A DNA stretch of 64,000 nt from Dendrophyllia cribrosa (GCA_024195265.1 JAJLRJ010000002.1:52702251-52766250), one strand, 5' to 3'. Positions 22,652 through 34,479 are shown, counted from the first letter of the stretch. The notes: generated by a model from the letters alone, not told the origin. Made by a program: numbers and translations.

Positions 22652-22786
22652 GCGGCGCGACATTTGGCTTATGTGTGTGAAGTTACCAAGCAGGTCTGTC
22701 AACTAAACATAAATAAACCGCTCCGTCAAACGAGGATAGATGACGACCTCGAACAAGAAGGGCAGCGGCAAAAAGAAGAAGAATGA
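22652..22786 (+). CDS. P2 exon 2: two-cysteine mature region
   Basis: Follows a pyrimidine-rich tract and TTTTCAG acceptor in phase 0. Forty-four codons to TGA. It contains AYVCEVTKQVCQL (cysteines at precursor residues 48 and 55, C-x6-C). The tail is highly charged and ends with Glu repeats, unlike the basic ends of P1 and P3. The lack of sequence conservation apart from the cysteines suggests fast evolution. Confidence 0.7.
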   Translation, partial: AARHLAYVCEVTKQVCQLNINKPLRQTRIDDDLEQEGQRQKEEE

Positions 22787-22916
22787 CGCGAAAGCCCCGG
22801 AATTAATTAGACCGTCGTGAACTGATAATGCTCAATTCTACTGAGTGTGATGTCTTAAAAAAATGTAGCATGTAAAATAGAGACGTAAAATTGAAGTACA
22901 ATGCTGAAACTGAATG

Positions 22917-22922
22917 AATAAA
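22917..22922 (+). terminator. Polyadenylation signal of P2
   Basis: AATAAA 130 bases after the stop codon, in TGAATGAATAAAGAAATATT. Confidence 0.5.
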
Positions 22923-22929
22923 GAAATAT

Positions 22930-24185
22930 TCAATGAACGCGTTTCATTTTTAGCTAGCATGAAAACGAAATATTACACTTTTGAGCGGATTTATAAAGTC
23001 ATACCCGGCTAAATATATAAGGAAATTTGCATTTAAGAGCTATGCAAAGCAACTGAAAACCTCAAATGAAAGGAGAGAAAAACTAATCTGGAAATAAGCT
23101 GAAAGATTTTGACATTGACATGATTTTAAAGTATGAAAATCATGACCTTTTGATCTCTCAAACAAAAGGGTGGAATTTCTAATTGATTGATTAATTGATT
23201 AATTAATAATTACTAATTGAATTTTTAATTGATCGCTAAATGCTTCTGAAATTAATGTAGCTTTCTTGAGCGAAAATTTAGCTTTCTAAGGTTGAATCGT
23301 CTAACTGAACAAACGAAAAAATCTGATTCAAATAACATTCATGGCTAGTTTCGGGCGATTTTACAAGGAAAACACCACCTTAAGAAGTCTGTATTAGGAT
23401 CACAGACAATCACCAGTACACAAAGCAAGACCTCAAAATATCTGGCTTTATAATAAACTCAAAAAATATACAGTTTCTGATTGGTCAATGACGAATGCAT
23501 AAATAGATTGTAGAGTGCAAGTTGCCATGGAAACAACTGGAAAGCGCCAAATTTGAAAACAAATTGAACAGATCAAAGAAAATGCAAAAAAAAAATGTAA
23601 CCCTGAACTTGAAGATAAAGAACACAAAGATGTTTAACGCAAAATTTTGTTAAGAATATCATAAACAAAAACTCGTATGAATTCCTCGTGCATTTCGCGA
23701 TTTATGGGCACGAGTGATGTTTTGGAAGTTCTCAAAATTGCACGAGCTGCTTCGTGCTTCCTGTTCATACGATTCCCCCCTATACCAATGTTATGTCAAC
23801 TCCTATTCACAGCATTGAAAAATCATCAAAAATAATTTATAGCTCGCCAACACGCTTTTTAAGACAAACTTCTTGACACAGCTGCAGTCTCAGCTCCGTA
23901 GCCATTTTGTTGAAGTTCCCGGATGTTGACAAAACGTTGAGCGTGAAAATATACAATCCCGACCAAAACCTGTTGAGACTAATTGGTTTTTCTTCCTACT
24001 TTTCACTCTTTTTAAGATGTATAACTTACCCGCCTGAAAATCATGCACTCCCCACTTCCCACCCCACCTCCTTAACCCAATGTTGTCTCTTTGTCTGCCT
24101 ACCAAACAGGTCAGAATAAGTCAGCTTGCGTTTATTTCGATGGGGAAAGACTGAAAAAGAAGGAAAATCCGTAGACTTAGCTTGA
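22930..24185. other. Intergenic DNA between P2 and gene A
   Basis: No gene. An ATTGATTGATTAATTGATT stretch lies near 23183-23205. A weak hairpin-like region around 23690-23780 (CTCGTGCATTT...GCACGAGCTGC) suggests another small repeat. Confidence 0.5.
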
Positions 24186-24187
24186 AA

Positions 24188-24227
24188 GGAGGGGGGGGGG
24201 GGGGGGGGGGGGGGGGGAGGGGGGGGA
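24188..24227 (+). repeat. Poly-G tract
   Basis: About forty bases of G interrupted by one A near the end and one near the start. Confidence 0.9.
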
Positions 24228-24656
24228 TTACGGACTTAGAATACTCTTTGTACTCTATATTTTACAGTTACACAAGGTTAAAACGCAAAAATGCAAAAAA
24301 AAAAAAACAGAGTGGGATATACAGAATTTCTATAGGCAAAAAACATATCTATGACTGCGTCCTTGGTGGGCATAACTTTGAAGAAAAAATAAATAAATCG
24401 TGTAAATTATAATGCCACCAGTTCACACAGTTTATAAAAGGCCGGCCCTCCTTATGCAAGGCGTCAATCTCGTGAAAATACGCTCAAAGCGGATGTGAAA
24501 CCCATAACATATCAATTCCTCGTTCCTTGCATTAACTTATCCGTCCTCTCTTCTGGGAAGACTAGACCAGTTCGATCAAATCAGTTTTAAATTTCGTAAC
24601 TTGTCTAAACCTTTTTTCCGTCCGATCACGGGAAAACGTTTTTATTTTTCGGCCGT

Positions 24657-24785
24657 ACTTTTCGCATTTGCACGGCCGCCGCCGTAAATTTGCCTGTTCC
24701 TGAAGTTTCAAAAGATAGCCAGCGAAAGTGACTGGTACTTTAGGAACATGCAAATTTAATGGCGGCCGTGCACATGCGAAAAGGA
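24657..24785. repeat. 129-bp GC-rich foldback
   Basis: CTTTTCGCATTTGCACGGCC is mirrored by GGCGGCCGTGCACATGCGAAAAG. Short MITE-like palindrome in gene A's downstream flank. Confidence 0.65.
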
Positions 24786-25239
24786 TTGAAAAACGGTTTG
24801 CATAAAATCCTTCCGAAAAATGCACAAATTAATGAAATTTGATTTGATGGAACTGGCGCTTTGAAGGCATCCACGTGCAAAAAAAAGTTCCAAGATGCAA
24901 CTGAGTGCCCTTTCTCTGTGATTAAACGGCCAAACCGAAATAATCACAGCTGAAAAAAAAAATCAGCTAACGTTTGCAGATGTGAAAAATAACTAAACTA
25001 AAGAAATTGAAATTTATCTAAAAAGATGTTTACAATTAGAATCATACCGGATTATAGATTTAAAAAAAACGTAAAGTAAAATGATACTGAAAAAATGAAA
25101 CAGTCTTGATATAGCTTCTAAAATCACCAAAATCAGGCCATGAAAATCGAGTTCACAGTCAAACCAGTTGATGATGAACTATTACTAAATTTGACAACCA
25201 GCGATGAAAAATATTGATCCCAAAACGTACTTGTAAATA

Positions 25240-26150
25240 ACAAACAAAATTTTATTTTGAAAATGTTCACACCTGCATTTTCTTGAATACAATGTCTTAT
25301 TTTCAAAATATGAAAGCTATATATACCATTCCCAAGGCAAAGAAATAATAGCGTTTTCGAGCGTTCGTATTTCAAAAGTCTGTAAAAATGTCAAAAGTAC
25401 GGAGAGCTCTATATTCACCCGGCTGTTAAATAGGTAACGTTCACGTTAAAATGTTTTACTACTTTAAAGGTGATTTTTCTTTCTGACTACAAAAATGGGA
25501 TGTCTCTAAAATCTCACTTTTCATAAACTATTATAATTAATATGTTTTCTTTGTATACCACCAACTGTCATCGATGTCAGGTGTTTGCCGTAACAGAGAG
25601 AACTTATTCGGTCGTCTTTGGGATTCATAACTACCCCGGTGCTTCAAGAATTTTTACTTTAATCGCGGCAGACACGAAGTCAAGAAGTAAACAGTCCGTA
25701 TTCCTTGATCAGCCAAATCTTGATTTTCTCGTCTAACTTACAATAATAGTTATTCTCTGCTCCACCCAAGCCAGAACTAACCGCAGGGTTGCTGGAAGCA
25801 ATCTCGCTGGCCTTCATGAAAATCATCTCCCTCGCTGTTTTTAAGAAGAATTCGGGGAACATAATTCGAGCAAAGCGACAAACCTTGGTGTAACATTCAG
25901 ATTTTGGTTGTGAAACTGAAGAATCGTCGCTATCAAAACTTGAAAAGCAGTTTGCAGTTTCGTACTTGTAAAATAAAGTATCTTGGAACGCTTCTTCTCG
26001 ATTGTCTCTAGTCATTTGACGTGCCATTGCATTGTTAGAGAGATCCAACATTCACTTGCCTCAACTTGAAAAAAGCGACAGAACGCAATTTGATGTTAAC
26101 AAATCTGTGAGGTCTCTTTTTATCTCTGAGATCGACAGCAGCATCCGCTT
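25240..26150. repeat. Segmental copy around gene A
   Basis: This block, including gene A, about 90 bases 5' of it and about 430 bases 3' of it, is alignable with 39470-40190 around gene B: AACAAACAAAATTTTA, GCTTCAAGAATT, CAGTCCGTATTCCTTGATC and CGACAGCAGC occur in the same order. It marks a duplicated gene-sized segment. Confidence 0.65.
25680..26051 (-). CDS. Gene A: small acidic protein of a three-paralog family
   Basis: Intronless ORF of 123 aa. No signal peptide or membrane segment. Order of conserved blocks shared with genes B and C: MARQ near the start, a Phe-Tyr-Lys segment, a Ser/Asp-rich acidic patch (FDSDDSSVSQ), RFARIMFPEFF in the centre, MKASE, and KIWLIKEYGLF at the end. The start at 26051 (MLDLSNN...MARQ) is supported because gene C also reads MMLNLS just before MARQ; the internal Met (26027) is the alternative start. 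The acidic patch suggests a cytoplasmic or nuclear protein, perhaps phosphorylated. I do not recognise the family. Confidence 0.65.
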   Translation of the reverse strand: MLDLSNNAMARQMTRDNREEAFQDTLFYKYETANCFSSFDSDDSSVSQPKSECYTKVCRFARIMFPEFFLKTAREMIFMKASEIASSNPAVSSGLGGAENNYYCKLDEKIKIWLIKEYGLFTS

Positions 26151-26212
26151 AAAGTGACTCACATCAGCTTTTCTTCCGTGGGAAGTCTGGGTACTCAGCG
26201 CGCGAGTCACAC

Positions 26213-26219
26213 TTTATAC
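26213..26219 (-). promoter_or_regulatory. TATA box of gene A
   Basis: TATAAAG on the minus strand, 162 bases before the first Met and flanked by CGCGCG repeats on both sides. A good core promoter candidate. Confidence 0.45.
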
Positions 26220-26229
26220 GCGCGAGATT

Positions 26230-27013
26230 AAAGTACGTAGAAATTTAAGCAAAACAAATATGGCGGTGCGCTGCTTTTTTTTTTTCTTTCGAGTACTGTA
26301 CTTTTGTCGTGTTTAAAGAGAAATTCGCGATTAGCCGAAATTTTCTCCACTAAAAAACCCTCAGCTTGTTTCCAAAGCTCAATGCCTGAACCTTTAGCAT
26401 CTGTGCTTGGTGATCGTGCAGACTCTGAATTTCATGGTCAAATTTCTGACTCGGAGAAAGAAAAACAATTAACCTTAGTTTGTGTTATCTACCTAGTCAG
26501 ATTCGTCGGTTTTTATGTATTTGTCTCCTCGTCCATTGTGTATGCTGGGAAGAGAGCGACGACAAAAAGTAGATTTACTTTGCTTCCAGTCTCTTCGACA
26601 AGTCATGCTTTACGTCAAAGAGACGGCCAAGCGATCTAAAAACTCGCTAAAACTGAACACATTGATATCCCTAAACAGAAAAGACGACTCGGATGTATAA
26701 GAACCACTCCGCAAAAGAGAGACAACAGTCTCGGTCGGTCACAAATGTTGGAACGGTAGCTGCTGACTCTTTCCTGCATTCCCTTCAATGTTGATCTTCA
26801 ACATGCCAGAGTGAAAGTAAATCTCTGAACGTAACATTGGGGGAGAGGAAAAGGACAGTACATGTTCTCCAACTGACACGTGATTTATCTGGTGTATTCG
26901 TGAAGTGTTTCAACAAAATGTGTCTGGATGGCTGCACCAAATATTATTACAGCATTGGTTTGCTATTTGCCCCGTTTCGTTTGAAAAGTGCAATTCTCAA
27001 ACAAACGCAGTGA
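26230..27013. other. Region upstream of gene A, ORF of doubtful value
   Basis: A plus-strand ORF of 111 codons (26304-26639) is continued in another frame by 61 codons to 26700, as if from a decayed gene, but I see no known motif. It may be a transposon fragment or chance. Confidence 0.3.
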
Positions 27014-27352
27014 CACAGGACGAAATAACGACTTTAAGTGCAAGTAAAGGTTCATTAAAGAAAACTTAAAGAACAATTTCGACTATCTTTAAGTGCACCG
27101 TAAATTACTTAAATAAGCCTTTACTTGACAACACTTAAAGCTAGTAATGAACAATTTAAGTTGCCTTTAAGGGTCTTTAAGTTGTTGAAAAGTTGAATTA
27201 AAGATAACGTAAGGGTTCCTAAACACATTAAAGATACTTACTTACTTTAATACATTTAAGAGTATTTACGTCTCAACTTAAAGATTTTCGATACCTTTAA
27301 GTAAAATTTAATTTTCTCTTAAAGATTAGTAAATTCATTATTTCGTCCTGTG
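27014..27352. repeat. Second copy of the CACAGGACGAAATAA MITE
   Basis: Inverted relative to 8241-8556 and about 20 bases longer. Same CTTAAAG-rich interior and the same terminal repeats. Confidence 0.8.
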
Positions 27353-27737
27353 TGAGTAATTATTTTATCAATACGGAAAACTGAGCACGAAGAGAATATT
27401 CTAGGCACTAGATTTCTTGACCTGCAAGTTATAATAATGACTTAAAATGCTGTTTAAGCTGTCAGGCAGGTGAGTCTCTTTTATGACCATGGATTATTGT
27501 TTGTTATTGGTAGTAAACGCACAAAAACAATGGAAGTGGTTAAATTTCAAATATTAGTTTGTTGTATGTAGTTACGTACAATATAAGCAACGAAGCTTTG
27601 CTTACGGAAAAGCTTTTGTGGTATCTTTATTTACAAAATGACACAACCATCCACAAGTTTATTAATGAAAGAAAAATCTAATTAATTACAATAAGTAATT
27701 TGGTAATTAATATTTTATAAATATGTATGGAATAAAA

Positions 27738-27851
27738 CAGTAGAACCCCAATAACTCGAACCGTCTGGAAAATCCCTAAATGGTTCCAGTTATCAAAGGA
27801 TAAATTCTATAATAGAGTTAGGGAGAGATTCGAGTTATGAAGATTATACTG
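27738..27851. repeat. Small pogo/Tigger-like MITE
   Basis: Ends CAGTAGAACCCCAATAACTC and the complement of GATTCGAGTTATGAAGATTATACTG. CAGT-x-GAACCCC ends are typical of pogo-type mariner derivatives. 114 bases. The rest of 27353-28045 has no gene. Confidence 0.55.
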
Positions 27852-28045
27852 AGTGTACATACCTTAAAATACCGGTTACACCCCCGCCCCCTCCCCCGAT
27901 TATAGTCCCATCTATCTGTAAATAAACAAACAAATGTTCTGGTAATAAACCCTTTCAGATATAAGCCCTCCTCTACTTTTCCTTGTTTCGTTAATATAAA
28001 TACTTTCACAGCACACTGTACAACTTCAAATAGAAAATTAAGAAT

Positions 28046-29040
28046 TAAGAGCCAATGTCTGAAATTTTCGAAAATTGGGCGACAGACACAAAATTTCGGA
28101 TTTCTTTATATTTTGCCCAAATAATCTCTATAGTGAAGCATTTTCAAAAATAACATTAAAAATTGTAACGGCGTTTTATTTTTTTCGAAAACGGGCAAAG
28201 TTTGAAAAACGGCAAATCGGCGGTCTTTCAGTTGTGAAACCGGCGAAAAATTACACATTTTCATCTCGCTCGTACAGAAAAACGCGATGCCATATATCAA
28301 TAAAATCTGGCCACAACATAAACACACTCTTGTTCTTTAAACTACAGTGATTTACTTTGAATTAGCTGTTGAAATAAGAATATTTCGTCCGTTAGAAGAA
28401 ACATTATTTCTTCCATTTTAAAAATTAGCAAATTTCAACCAATTTCAACGCCGTGGAAACCCAATTGGTACGTTGAGTTTGAAAACAAAATCAAAAGAGT
28501 CTTGAAGCACAACTTCTGTTGTTTACTGTGGTAAAATATTTCTGGCGGCATTTTAAAAGTGCCCCGTCGAGAGACCAAAACGTGAAGGATAGTTTGACAG
28601 GAAAACTTGTGACACGAACCAGCGCCGACGCTACGAATAAAGTGTTTATCGCAAAAAAAAAAAAATAGTTTCTTTGAGATAAAGCCTTTCTCAGAATTGC
28701 AAAGACTTCAGAAGAATTTTATCTATCCTTTGCTAACTTAAAAATGATATATTTTAAACAGTTTGTTGGGATACGAAGTAGAGACAAAAGCATGTTGTGC
28801 GACCTTATATTAAAATAACAGCGATCAACACTCACCCGCTTTCCGTTAATAGTTCATCAGAAAATTAAACTTACCCGAGCCTTGAATTGCGTTTATGATA
28901 AAAGAAATCCTGCACTTCATTGTTGTGTTTGGAATATCTGAGCCTTGTAGATCATATCATAGCGTTATTTACTCCAAATGTGTTAAAACGACTAAATGAC
29001 AGTCGTCAATGTGTTGCAAAGAGATTGCGTGACGCGTAAC
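28046..29040 (+). repeat. Arm 1 of a large inverted duplication
   Basis: This 995-base stretch recurs inverted in two pieces at 31230-31849 and 33648-34027. Runs such as AGCCAATGTCTGAAATTTTC, GTTTTCCTGTCAAACTA (complement) and GTTGCAAAGAGATTGCGTGA match. It contains no gene; a 73-codon minus-strand frame is conserved with the partner only because the copies are young. Confidence 0.75.
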
Positions 29041-29330
29041 GCACTGAAATTTGAGAAATACTTTGCTCCCTGGGGCGAAAAGTTCTGGCAATTACCAAAA
29101 AATAAATTCCTGCACAGCAAAAGTAGAGAAAAAAAAGATCGTCCACAGGGAGCGAAAGAAAAGTATGGAATAATCTCGAAAAAAAAATTCATGCACAGCC
29201 TCAAGGCGGAAAAAAAATCATGCATCACACAAGGCTTCTTCAATCTTCTTACAAGAGAAAATAAAACTGTAAAAGCGGTTAGCAATCTTGCATTACATTG
29301 GCCCTTCATTTTCTAGCTTTACAAGGAAGC
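29041..29330 (-). repeat. Partial copy of the 31.9-33.65 kb insert
   Basis: AAATTCCTGCACAGCAAAAGTA and GCGAAAGAAAAGTATGGA-like words match the complement of the ends of the direct-repeat copies at 32530-32650 and 33540-33650. Confidence 0.55.
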
Positions 29331-29660
29331 TATATATATCCTCAAATTCTTCAAGGAGGGCCATCGGTGGCGCTTTTCTCTTCACTGTCGGGCACGGGCA
29401 CGGCGCATTTCTTTTGTGATTACATCCGGGCCGACTTTTCGTTGAATCGGTAGCAAGGGCTTTTCCATTTCCTTTAGCGCCCAACCCGCCTTGAGGCTTT
29501 GGCCTTTGTTTGAGCTGCTAACTGAGCTTGAGACTTGCAAAGAAAGGGAGAAGTGCAACGCCTTCGCTGAGGAGGGTGGCGTACTGTTGTTTGGCCAGGT
29601 TCATTAGGGGTACGGGAGGCCTCCTCCTCCCCCCCAAACCGCGAGCCCGTTCCCAACCCG
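29290..29660 (-). pseudogene. GC-rich coding-like fragment, unknown
   Basis: Minus-strand frames at 29724-29474 and 29484-29293 read like one protein broken by a frame change (NLAKQQYATLLSEG... then GAKGNGKALATDSTKSRPGC with CNHKRNAPCPC). Composition is GC-richer than surroundings. Perhaps a retroelement Gag fragment; not recognised. Confidence 0.3.
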
Positions 29661-29682
29661 AGAGCTTGCTCGCAGGCCTAGG

Positions 29683-30290
29683 GGGGTACTCGGATATGTT
29701 TTGGCTGGGTATGGGAATTTGCACTCAAAATGTTACCCGTTCTAAAAATAGGTTAATTTTTAACACTCCATTCTAGAAAAATGATACGCAAATGATATGC
29801 GATCTCGGATGGCAGAGCCTTGAAGCTCGCAGGGCTGTCAGCCGCATATCCCTGATTGTCCACGGCCTTGTGAACGTTGAAAGTCAGATTCTGGTCAAGA
29901 CTAGACAATCCCAAGGTCAACACCACTTCTGAAATATCCTCTCGGAGGTTGGAGGAATATGAAAGGGTCGGGATTTCACGAGTTGAAGTATATGAAAGGG
30001 TAGGGTTTTCACGAAGAATAGGAAAGGGTAGCGAAAACACGAGTTGAAGCATAAAAAAGGTAGGGAAAACTGCCATTCAAGTATTATAAAAAAGGCCTTT
30101 CAAAATATATCAAAAAGACGCACGTAAAGGCTATATGAAAGGGGTACCATTTTCATTTTCAATGAAAGGTATATGAAAGGGGTACCTTTCCTGTCAAAAA
30201 CGATATATGAAAGGGTAAGGGTTTGAACCTCGGGGCGGAGCATCCCCGTACAAAACTTTGTTGAGTATCCCCCCCCACCCGTGACCGTTC
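29683..30290. repeat. TATGAAAGGGTAGGG-type repeat and G-run repeat
   Basis: 29683-29790 is a truncated copy of the 3982-4270 family (GGGGGGTACTCGGATATG, then CCGTTCTAAAAATAGG). 29930-30290 is an element in which TATATGAAAGGGTA-like words recur six or more times and which ends GGGCGGAGCATCCCCGTA. The latter also occurs at 41049-41432. Confidence 0.6.
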
Positions 30291-30427
30291 CCTGTGGAGA
30301 TTTCGTAGAAATTGCGTAACTTTCAATAGCCCATTTTTTGAAATGTTATTTCTCTGTTTGTTCGCTGTAGCTCACATCTGTAATAGTATCACGATTCTCA
30401 GATACTTTTGCTTGCTTTTGGGACGTC

Positions 30428-30706
30428 AATATAAAGTCGCATTGACGTCTCAAAAATCCAGATGTTTAATCGTGATACAAAATAATTTCGATTTTGCGGG
30501 CGTCAATACTGCATTGTATTGACGGTGTTGGAAGAAAATATATTCCGAATTAGGCTCCGTCGCTTCGCGACTCCGCCCAATACGGAATATATTTTCTCCT
30601 AACTAGCCGTCAATATAATGCAGTATTGACGCCCGCAAAATCGAAATTATTTGGTATCACGATTAAACATTGTCTAGATTTTTGAGACGTCAATGCGACT
30701 TTATAT
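30428..30706. repeat. 279-bp near-perfect palindrome
   Basis: Arms of about 120 bases containing CGTCAATACTGCA, ATTTCGATTTTGCGGGCGTC and AATATATTCCG, facing each other around a GC-rich centre at about 30567 (CTCCGTCGCTTCGCGACT). A young foldback element or a cruciform-forming site. Confidence 0.75.
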
Positions 30707-30709
30707 CGA

Positions 30710-31229
30710 AATCAGTTTATAAGAGTATAAAGGCGGTGTGTTATCGCAAAAGAACCGGCAAGGGGCGTAGTCTGAAAAGGTGACACCCCCTCCATCCCCT
30801 CCCCCCCTCCCCCTCCATAAATGACTTGTATTATTTATCTACCAAATATACCTGATAGACGGTTTGAACATTGAAAGTGTACCAAAACGAAGGAAACAGA
30901 CTTTATTATAAGACATTTCCAATAACGGACGTTACTTCTGTGACTGTGACTGAAATGTCTGAAATAGTGGCTAAAAAGAAAACATATCTTTGAATTTCAC
31001 TTTTTTTTCCGAAAACATCTTGTATTGACTGTGATGTAAAAAGCACTTTCGAGCCTCCCGACGTCAAAAATCAATATAGAAGGCATGCACTCGGACCCCA
31101 CTAGAGCCTCAAGTTCTACAACTAAAGGACCCCCAGCCCACTTAATAAATGACACTGACCTGAAACCTTTTCCACGGCGATGTTTTTCCCTTGACATTAC
31201 CATAAGCACGCAGCAAATTCCAGTGTGCT
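30710..31229. other. Spacer between inverted arms
   Basis: Contains a C-rich stretch (CCCCTCCCCCCCTCCCCC, 30785-30815) and no convincing ORF. Confidence 0.45.
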
Positions 31230-31849
31230 ACGCGTCACGCAATCTCTTTGCAACACATTGTGGGAAACTTCCCAACTGTCTGTTGTTTTAACAGATTAGG
31301 AGTAAATAATGCTATGATATGATCTACAAGGCTCAGATATTCCAAACACAGCAATATAATGGATCGGAGTGCAGGATTGTCTTTATTATAAGTGCAATTC
31401 AAGGCTCGGGACAGTTTAATTTTGAAAGCCGGTATGTGTTGATCACTGTTACTGTATTTGTAAGGTCGTACAACATGATGCTCGTGTCTCTTCTCCGTAT
31501 CCCAACAAACTGTTTAAAAGATATAATTTTAAGTTAGCAAAGGATAGATAAAGTGCTTCTGAAGTGTTTACAATTCTGAAAAAGGCTTTACCTCAAAGGA
31601 ACTATTTTTTTTTGCGCATTTTCTTGTTTGTTCGTAGCGTCGGTGCTGGTTCGTGTCACAAGTTTTCCTGTCAAACTACCCTTCACATTTTGGTCTCTCA
31701 ACGGGGCACTTTTAAAATGCCGCCAGAAATATTTTACCACAGTAAACAACAGAAGTTGTGCTTCAAGACTGTCTTGATTTTGTTTTTCAATCTCAACGTA
31801 CCAATTGGGTTTCCACGGCATTGAAATTGGTTCAAATTTGCTAATTAAC
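31230..31849 (-). repeat. Arm 2a of the inverted duplication
   Basis: Complement of the distal two-thirds of arm 1 (about 28430-29040). Confidence 0.75.
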
Positions 31850-33652
31850 TGGCTCGTCGCTCTGCGACGAGTCAGTTCTTAAAATACCCTCTTTTTTTTT
31901 TTTTTTTTTTTCGGCCTGTCGGGTCACCTGCCCCGGGAATCGCTTTTGCTGGGGCCAACACCGTACCTAGTTTACTTCCGGTTTTCAGAAATGGCGTAAT
32001 CAGTGATGTCAGCAACTATAATTCAAATATTTACCGTTCTTATTTCGACGGAATTGTTAAAAATTAAATCTCTGTGATTTTCGGATGTGATCTATTTCTG
32101 GTAAAGGGAAAGCGGGTTGAATTTTTCTAACCAAATCAATTGTCAAACAGTCGAGTTTAGATCGAATAAAGTCACAGAACTGCTGAGTAAACAATTCTCA
32201 AGCATTACTCCGTGCAGTCACGTTCAAATTCCACACATCTCGTATTCATGTCACGCTATTTGATCGATCGTGTTGATATTGTTAATTTATTCGAAACCCC
32301 ATCACCGATTCTCCAAAATGCCTGTGTTTAAACAATCCTGATTCCTTGTAGTAGGTGGTTTCAAGGATTTTAAAGCGAAAAAAATATACAAAGTTCTAAA
32401 CTTATGTTTTTTCTAACAGTACCGAGCCGATCAGAGAAAAAAATATAGACCTGAAACTGTAGCCTACTAAAGGGGGGTGTGGGGTGGGGGGTGGGGGCAG
32501 GTGGCGGTGTTCGGCAATTTTTCTGATCATGAATTTTTTTCCGTCTTGATGTTGTGCAAGAATTTTTTTCGGGATTGCTCCATACCTTTTTTTCCTTTCG
32601 CTCGCTGTGCATTATTATTTTTCTTTACTTTTGCTGTGCAGGAATTTGTTTTTAGTAATTGCCCAACCCCCCCCCCCCCCCCCCCCCCCCCTCCCCCTCT
32701 TAACAATAAAATGGTCCGTCCCTAAGGAGTGCTTGAAGCGGGCTGTGGAATGTAAATGTGGACTGGACTGTGCATATTGATAGATTCTAGATTGTATATT
32801 GTGACTTGCTAATATAAAACTCTAAAATGAAAACCGGGTGGAAACTGAGGCCAAACGAGCCAGTTTCGAAGCCCATCGGGCTCCTTGTTTTTTTTTTTTT
32901 TCGGCCTGTCGGGTCACCTGCCCCGGGAATCGCTTTTGCTGCGGCCAACACCGTACCTAGTTTACTTCCGGTTTTCAGAAATGGCGTAATTAGTGCGGTG
33001 TCAGCAACTATAATTCAAATATTTACAGTTCTAATTTCGACGGAATTGTTAAAAATTAAATCTCTGTGATTTTCGGATGTGATCTATTTCTGGTAAAGGG
33101 AAAGCAGGTTGAATTTTTCTAACCAAATCAATTGTCAAACAGTCGAGTTTAGATCGAATGAATCGTTGAATATAACACGTCCCGGCACGTCACAGAACTG
33201 CTGAGTAAACAATTCTCAAGCATTATTCCGTGCAGTCACGTTCAAATTCCACACATCTCGTATTCATGTCACGCTATTTGATCGATCGTGTTGATATTGT
33301 TAATTCTCCAAAATGCCTGTGTTTAAACAATCCTGATTCCTTGTAGTAGGTGGTTTCAAGGATTTTAAAGCGAACAAAATATACAAAGTTCTAAACTTAT
33401 GTTTTTTCTAACAGTACCGAGCCGATCAGAGAAAAAAATATAGACTTGAAACTGTAGCCTACTAAAGGGGGGTGTGGGGTGGGGGGTGGGGGCAGGTGGC
33501 GGTGTTCGGCAATTTTTCTGATCATGAATTTTGATGTTGATGTTTGATGTTGTGCAAGAATTTTTTTCGGTATTGCTCCATACCTTTTTTTCCTTTCGCT
33601 CGCTGTGCATTATTTTTTTTTCTTTACTTTTGCTGTGCAGGAATTTGTTTTT
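31850..33652. mobile_element. 1.8-kb insert with 0.75-kb direct repeats
   Basis: It interrupts arm 2: the arm continues at 33648. It consists of two copies of a sequence of about 750 bases (31905-32653 and 32895-33652, offset about 990, very similar, with small indels) separated by about 240 bases that include a poly-C tract. Both copies start after a T-run with TCGGCCTGTCGGGTCACC and end TGCTGTGCAGGAATTTG. Terminal direct repeats around a short non-coding core recall a terminal-repeat retrotransposon in miniature, but simple tandem duplication fits too. No ORF with homology. Confidence 0.6.
32667..32691 (+). repeat. Poly-C tract
   Basis: Twenty-five C, between the two direct repeats of the insert. 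Confidence 0.9.
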
Positions 33653-34027
33653 AAAATGGAAGAAATGATGTTTCTTCAAACGGACGAAATATTCTTATTT
33701 CAACAGCTAATTTAAAGTAAATAACACTAGTGTGAAGAAAAAGAGCGTGTTTATGTTGTGGCCACATTTTATTAATGTATTGCATCGCGTTTTTCTGTAT
33801 GAGAGAGATGAAAATGTGTAATTTTTCGCCAGTTTCACAACTGAAAGACCGCCGATTTGCCGTTTTTCAAACTTTAACCGTTTTCGAAAAAAATAAAACG
33901 CCGTTACAATTTTTAATGTTATTTTTGAAAATACTTCACTATAGAGATTATTTGGGCAAAATATAAAGAAATCCGAAATTTTGTGACTGACGCCCGATTT
34001 TCGAAAATTTCAGACATTGGCTCTTAA
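33648..34027 (-). repeat. Arm 2b of the inverted duplication
   Basis: Complement of the proximal part of arm 1 (28046-28425). Confidence 0.75.
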
Positions 34028-34292
34028 GTAAAAGGCCATGTAGAGTGCAAAACAACATTGAAACGAATTATCGATTTATTGTGACGTATATTGAAAATGC
34101 TGTTTGTCAAATGTATGTGTTTTGTAACTAATCCGAGTTACAGTGTGTTACTAATCTGAGCTAACTGCTAATATCTCACTGGAGTTTAAATAATAATCAA
34201 ACTTATTCACAAAACTATGAATGTAAAGTTATGTAACTACTTTTTGTAACCTGAGCACATGACGCCGCACGTGTATTTATTCCTGACCTACG

Positions 34293-34474
34293 TGGCCAGG
34301 CTTTTTTTGAAATTAAGAAGCCGCGAGAGGAGTGGAGCATGGGGCGAGGTTGTAGGAAGCCGCGAGGGAGTGAAATTCTCTCGCTCCACTTCTCTCTTCG
34401 TTCGTTTCTTCGTTCTTCGTTCTTCGTTCGTTCGCTTCGTCGTTCGCTGCTTGCTTTCGAAAAAGCCTGGCCAA
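34293..34474. repeat. Short TIR element, GGCCAGGCTTTTT ends
   Basis: GTGGCCAGGCTTTTTTTG on the left and CGAAAAAGCCTGGCCAAG on the right, around a CTTCGTTCGTTC-rich centre (34395-34445). The short ORFs seen here come from that low-complexity core. Confidence 0.6.
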
Positions 34475-34479
34475 GCAGG

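Noticed and set aside
28106..28327. Conserved minus-strand ORF shared with 33775-33966
   Set aside because: Conservation is explained by the recent inverted duplication; non-coding positions are equally alike.
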